Shown here: one piece after another, positions 60,736 through 64,000 of the stretch
Layout of the letters: every line of letters starts with the position of its first letter
Position numbering within the stretch: position 1 is the first letter of the stretch
Position numbers and translations under genes: made by a program
The notes under the pieces: model-generated
What the model saw: only the letters and a program-made list of their open reading frames with translations
Database searches by the model: none
What the model was told of the DNA's origin: nothing
NCBI RefSeq assembly: GCF_009176705.1
Contig: NZ_AP021846.1
Location: forward strand, 2,140,001 to 2,204,000
Length of the DNA stretch: 64,000 nt
DNA from: Pseudoalteromonas sp. A25
GTDB lineage: Bacteria; Pseudomonadota; Gammaproteobacteria; Enterobacterales; Alteromonadaceae
Direction: 5' to 3'

Positions 60736-62068
60736 CTTGGTATCTTTTATGGTCGCTTTGCTGATTTTGTTGCTCTAAGTAATCAAGCTTGGTTTTTATT
60801 TGCTTTTCAAGACCCCGGTCTGTCGGTTGATAGTATTGCCGGTCCTTAATTTGCTCGGGAAAGTAGTTTTCGCCAGCGGCAAAAGCGCCCGGCTCATTGT
60901 GTGCATAGCGGTATTGCTCGCCATAACCTAGTTCTTTCATCAACTTGGTTGGTGCATTACGAAGATGCACTGGCACCTCACAATCACTATCGCTCATTGC
61001 ATCTTGCTTGGCTTGATTAAACGCCATATACACTGCATTACTTTTTGGTGCACTGGCAAGGTATAAGGTGGCTTGTGCAATTGCTCGCTCACCCTCGCTT
61101 GGGCCTACTCGTTGATAGATATCCCACGCATTGAGTGCTACCTGCATCGCTCTTGGATCTGCGTTGCCGATATCTTCTGTCGCAATCGCAAGCAGGCGTC
61201 TGGCAACATAAAGCGGATCTCCTCCACCGGCTAATATTCTGCAATACCAATATAAAGCTGCATCAGGGCTACTACCTCGCACCGATTTATGAAAAGCAGA
61301 AATTAAGTCGTAATAAAGGTCGCCGCCTTTATCATATTTTGCTAGATGGCTCGGTAACACATGAACCAAAACTTGCTCATCAATCATCACATGAGCGTTA
61401 TTTCGCTCTGCTAAATCAATCGCTTGCTCTAACAAATTAAGCGCCTTGCGTGCATCGCCACTGCTGGCTTTTGCGATGGCGACTAATGCCTGGTCACTGA
61501 TAGAGACGTCGAGCGTACTTAACTGCTCATCTTGTTTTAACGCGCGATTAAGTACTTCTACAAGTTCGTCCTCGCTCAACGCCTTTAGGGTATATACGCG
61601 TGCTCGCGATAAAATCGCATTGTTTAGTGCAAAACTTGGATTTTCGGTGGTCGCACCTATAAAAATAAACGTGCCATCTTCGATATAAGGTAAAAATGCG
61701 TCTTGCTGAGATTTGTTAAAGCGATGAACTTCATCTACAAACAATAACGTTCTGCGACCTTGTGATAAACGGCTTTTAGCTTCTAAAACAGCGTTGCGAA
61801 TTTCTTTAACACCCGATGTGACCGCTGAGAGCTGAGTTAGATCAGCATTTGCATGATGTGCTATCACTTCCGCAATCGTTGTTTTGCCCACTCCAGGAGG
61901 CCCCCAAACAATTAGGCTATGGCAACGCCCTTGCTCAATGGCTTTGTAAAGTGGTTGATCTGGGCTTAATATGTGCGACTGACCAATATACTGGGCTAAA
62001 CAAGTTGGCCGCATACGTGCGGCCAAGGGTCTTACATCAGGGGCAAAATCAAAACCAAGGTTACTCAC
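60728..62068 (-). CDS. rarA: Replication-associated recombination protein RarA (MgsA)
   Basis: AAA+ ATPase of the WHIP/RarA family, acting at stalled replication forks. 446 residues from GTG 62068, nine bases after AGGTGA; the frame extends three codons further but that GTG overlaps the ribosome site. Walker [10 protein letters not shown] at 56-64, Walker [12 protein letters not shown], sensor 1 GATTENP, then [11 protein letters not shown], a C-terminal tetramerisation domain with [18 protein letters not shown] and the ending [15 protein letters not shown]. It starts five bases after the lolA stop. Confidence 0.96.
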   Translation of the reverse strand: MSNLGFDFAPDVRPLAARMRPTCLAQYIGQSHILSPDQPLYKAIEQGRCHSLIVWGPPGVGKTTIAEVIAHHANADLTQLSAVTSGVKEIRNAVLEAKSRLSQGRRTLLFVDEVHRFNKSQQDAFLPYIEDGTFIFIGATTENPSFALNNAILSRARVYTLKALSEDELVEVLNRALKQDEQLSTLDVSISDQALVAIAKASSGDARKALNLLEQAIDLAERNNAHVMIDEQVLVHVLPSHLAKYDKGGDLYYDLISAFHKSVRGSSPDAALYWYCRILAGGGDPLYVARRLLAIATEDIGNADPRAMQVALNAWDIYQRVGPSEGERAIAQATLYLASAPKSNAVYMAFNQAKQDAMSDSDCEVPVHLRNAPTKLMKELGYGEQYRYAHNEPGAFAAGENYFPEQIKDRQYYQPTDRGLEKQIKTKLDYLEQQNQQSDHKRYQDD

Positions 62069-62073
62069 AAAAA

Positions 62074-62709
62074 TCACTCACCTTGAGTTTGATCATCAAC
62101 TATGACCCCTTTGGGCACAGCAAAACTAAATAGGTCAGGTGCAAGCGAGCTGTTCACCTGAGGATTGTGAAAACTAAAATTAGAAATCTGCCCTGAAACA
62201 TCTTTAACTTTAATACCCTGCAAGCTTTGCTCTTGCGAGAACTCAATTTCTAGCACTTCTACTTGAGACTCAACCCCCTCAGTTGGGGTAATTTTGTAAC
62301 CTGTTTCTGTTTGAGTTACTTGGTATTTTGCCCACTGCTCTTGTGCGCGCGACGTCAGTAACACAAACGGTGTTGTGTCTATCAAAGATGAGGTATTCAT
62401 GACCGTTACTTGCTCGGCAAACAAGTCATAATAAAACGTCTTGTGGCCATCAGACACAAACAGCGTCTCATCAGGTTGCTGCTGTTGCCAATAAATCTTG
62501 AGAGGATGGGCAAGCGCAATGTTGCCTGAGCCTTGTTGCAATACATTACCTTGTTCATCTAAAACGCGTTGTGAAAACTGAGCCTCAAAGGTATTAATGT
62601 TACTCAGCTTTGCTTGCAAATCACTTGCTGCATCAGCCACCGCATTTAGACTAAACGTCAAGCAAGCAGCCACAATACTGCACTTGGTCAATTTATTTAT
62701 AAAGTTCAT
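62074..62709 (-). CDS. lolA: Outer-membrane lipoprotein carrier LolA
   Basis: Periplasmic chaperone that takes lipoproteins from LolCDE to LolB. 211 residues. Signal peptide about 1-26 (ending LNAVADA), then the open-barrel domain starting [22 protein letters not shown] with [22 protein letters not shown] and the ending [18 protein letters not shown]. The ATG overlaps the ftsK stop in TAATG. Orders ftsK-lolA-rarA agree with E. coli. Confidence 0.96.
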   Translation of the reverse strand: MNFINKLTKCSIVAACLTFSLNAVADAASDLQAKLSNINTFEAQFSQRVLDEQGNVLQQGSGNIALAHPLKIYWQQQQPDETLFVSDGHKTFYYDLFAEQVTVMNTSSLIDTTPFVLLTSRAQEQWAKYQVTQTETGYKITPTEGVESQVEVLEIEFSQEQSLQGIKVKDVSGQISNFSFHNPQVNSSLAPDLFSFAVPKGVIVDDQTQGE

Positions 62710-64000
62710 TAATTTGCTCCACCTCTAGGGACGAGTACTTCTCGAGCTCCATTATGCCCCGGTGCACTTACGACACCAGATGCTTCCATTTGTTCAACTA
62801 ATCTCGCGGCACGGTTATACCCAACACGCAGTTTACGCTGCACACTTGATACCGAGACCTTACCTGACTCAATAACAAAGCCGACCGCTTCATCATAAAG
62901 GGGGTCTGACTCATCATCACCGCCTTCTGGGGCTTCTCCTGGCAAAAGAATATCTTCTGTCGCATCACCACATAATATTTCTTCTATATAATTTGGCTTA
63001 CCTCTTGCCTTCCAGTCGCTGACGACTGCATGTACTTCGTGGTCATCAACAAATGCACCATGAACACGCACTGGCACGCTTGTACCAGGTGGTAAATACA
63101 ACATATCACCCATACCCAGCAGATTTTCAGCACCTTGTTGGTCCAAGATTGTTCTTGAGTCTATTTTACTAGAAACTTGGAACGCCATCCGTGTTGGTAT
63201 ATTAGCTTTAATTAAACCTGTTATTACATCAACTGAAGGACGTTGCGTTGCTAGCACAAGATGGATCCCTGCTGCTCGCGCCTTTTGCGCTATACGAGCG
63301 ATCAGTTCTTCTACCTTTTTGCCAACAATCATCATCATGTCAGCAAACTCATCAATTACTACAACGATGCTTGGCAACTTATCAAGCTCTTGAGGGCCTT
63401 CAGCCATACCATCCGTGTCTTTAAATAATGGGTCTAAAATGGGTTGTCCCGCCGCTTTCGCATCTAACACTTTTTGGTTGTAACCTTTAAGATTACGTAC
63501 ACCCAAAGCAGACATTAATTTATAGCGGCGTTCCATCTCACCCACGCACCAACGCAATGCATTTGCTGCTTCTTTCATATCGGTGACTACTTCACACAAC
63601 AAGTGTGGGATCCCTTCGTACACCGACAGTTCAAGCATTTTCGGGTCAATCATGATCATGCGAACATCTTCAGGTGGCGACTTGTATAGTAAGCTTAATA
63701 TCATTACATTAACGCCCACTGACTTACCTGAGCCAGTTGTGCCCGCCACCAGCAGGTGGGGCATTTTTGCCAAATCTGCAACCACTGGCTGTCCCGCAAT
63801 ATCTTTACCTAACACCATGGTTAACGGTGATGCATTTTGCTCAAATTTAGGGGCGTTAATCACCTCTGATAAACGTACTATCTCGCGATGTTTATTTGGC
63901 AACTCAAGGCCAACATAAGTTTTACCTGGGATAACTTCTACCACACGTACACTTACAGCAGATAGCGAACGGGCCAAGTCTTTAGCAAGACCGGTTATTT
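62709..64000 (-). CDS. ftsK: DNA translocase FtsK (C-terminal part; 5' part outside window)
   Basis: Septum-located DNA pump that clears chromosome ends and activates XerCD at dif. Only the last 430 residues are present; the frame is open to the right edge (..[13 protein letters not shown]..). Seen: VAVR-type strand, Walker [15 protein letters not shown], Walker [14 protein letters not shown], the [21 protein letters not shown] helix, [20 protein letters not shown], then the gamma domain (about the last 65 residues) with [34 protein letters not shown] winged helix that reads KOPS sites. lolA overlaps the stop. Confidence 0.97.
   Translation of the reverse strand, partial: ITGLAKDLARSLSAVSVRVVEVIPGKTYVGLELPNKHREIVRLSEVINAPKFEQNASPLTMVLGKDIAGQPVVADLAKMPHLLVAGTTGSGKSVGVNVMILSLLYKSPPEDVRMIMIDPKMLELSVYEGIPHLLCEVVTDMKEAANALRWCVGEMERRYKLMSALGVRNLKGYNQKVLDAKAAGQPILDPLFKDTDGMAEGPQELDKLPSIVVVIDEFADMMMIVGKKVEELIARIAQKARAAGIHLVLATQRPSVDVITGLIKANIPTRMAFQVSSKIDSRTILDQQGAENLLGMGDMLYLPPGTSVPVRVHGAFVDDHEVHAVVSDWKARGKPNYIEEILCGDATEDILLPGEAPEGGDDESDPLYDEAVGFVIESGKVSVSSVQRKLRVGYNRAARLVEQMEASGVVSAPGHNGAREVLVPRGGAN

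Overview
The window reads as an ordinary chromosomal segment of a marine gammaproteobacterium. Gene content and order point to the Alteromonadales, most likely Pseudoalteromonas or a close relative. The grounds are E. coli-like neighbourhoods (comEC-msbA-lpxK; pyrD-zapC-rlmL-uup; msrC-proQ-prc; tRNA-Ser/yccA/tusE; ftsK-lolA-rarA-serS) interleaved with genes typical of that order: a very large NAD-glutamate dehydrogenase, DUF3466, DUF2835 and tusBCD placed directly before tusE. The DNA is AT-leaning. TTG and GTG starts are unusually frequent.

Layout. 1-5108: envelope and DNA uptake (lpxK partial, msbA, comEC, all minus), with a DUF2062 membrane protein divergent from comEC. 5167-12895 (minus): a DUF3466 exported protein, the ABC-F ATPase uup, a glutaredoxin-like protein, the 23S rRNA methylase rlmL, zapC and pyrD. 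12992-17830: NAD-glutamate dehydrogenase. 18032-24963: a four-gene envelope module (DUF1302 barrel, DUF1329, YCF48-type propeller, RND/MMPL transporter), the best candidate here for a poorly described system. 25200-33157 (minus): DUF2835, pepN, nhaC, prc, proQ, a small acidic protein and msrC. 33809-36606: tRNA-Ser(UGA), yccA, the tRNA-thiolation genes tusDCB and tusE, and yjdM. 36908-45115: a large unknown lipoprotein, fklB, two small membrane proteins, a second identical tRNA-Ser(UGA), trhO, a DEAD-box helicase and an S1-type RNA-binding protein.

45362-58656 is the accessory stretch. It holds an orphan secreted protein, a divergent LysR/alpha-beta hydrolase pair, a TonB receptor next to a LytS/LytR-type two-component system, an ABM-domain protein, a WrbA-like flavoprotein, a hydrolase interrupted by one in-frame TGA at its nucleophile elbow, a gene-poor region of about 0.8 kb, a small Cys-containing secreted protein and an IS481-family insertion sequence. 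59041-64000 returns to core genes: serS, crcB, rarA, lolA and the 3' part of ftsK.

RNA biology is strongly represented (rlmL, uup, proQ, tusBCDE, trhO, a DEAD helicase, a CvfB-like protein, serS, two tRNA-Ser), as is envelope biogenesis (lpxK, msbA, lolA, prc, the DUF1302 module). Many intergenic hairpins are described. Several look like plain terminators; others (before zapC, gdhB, YCF48, pepN and tusD) are placed where they could regulate. No CRISPR array, prophage, integron or origin was seen.
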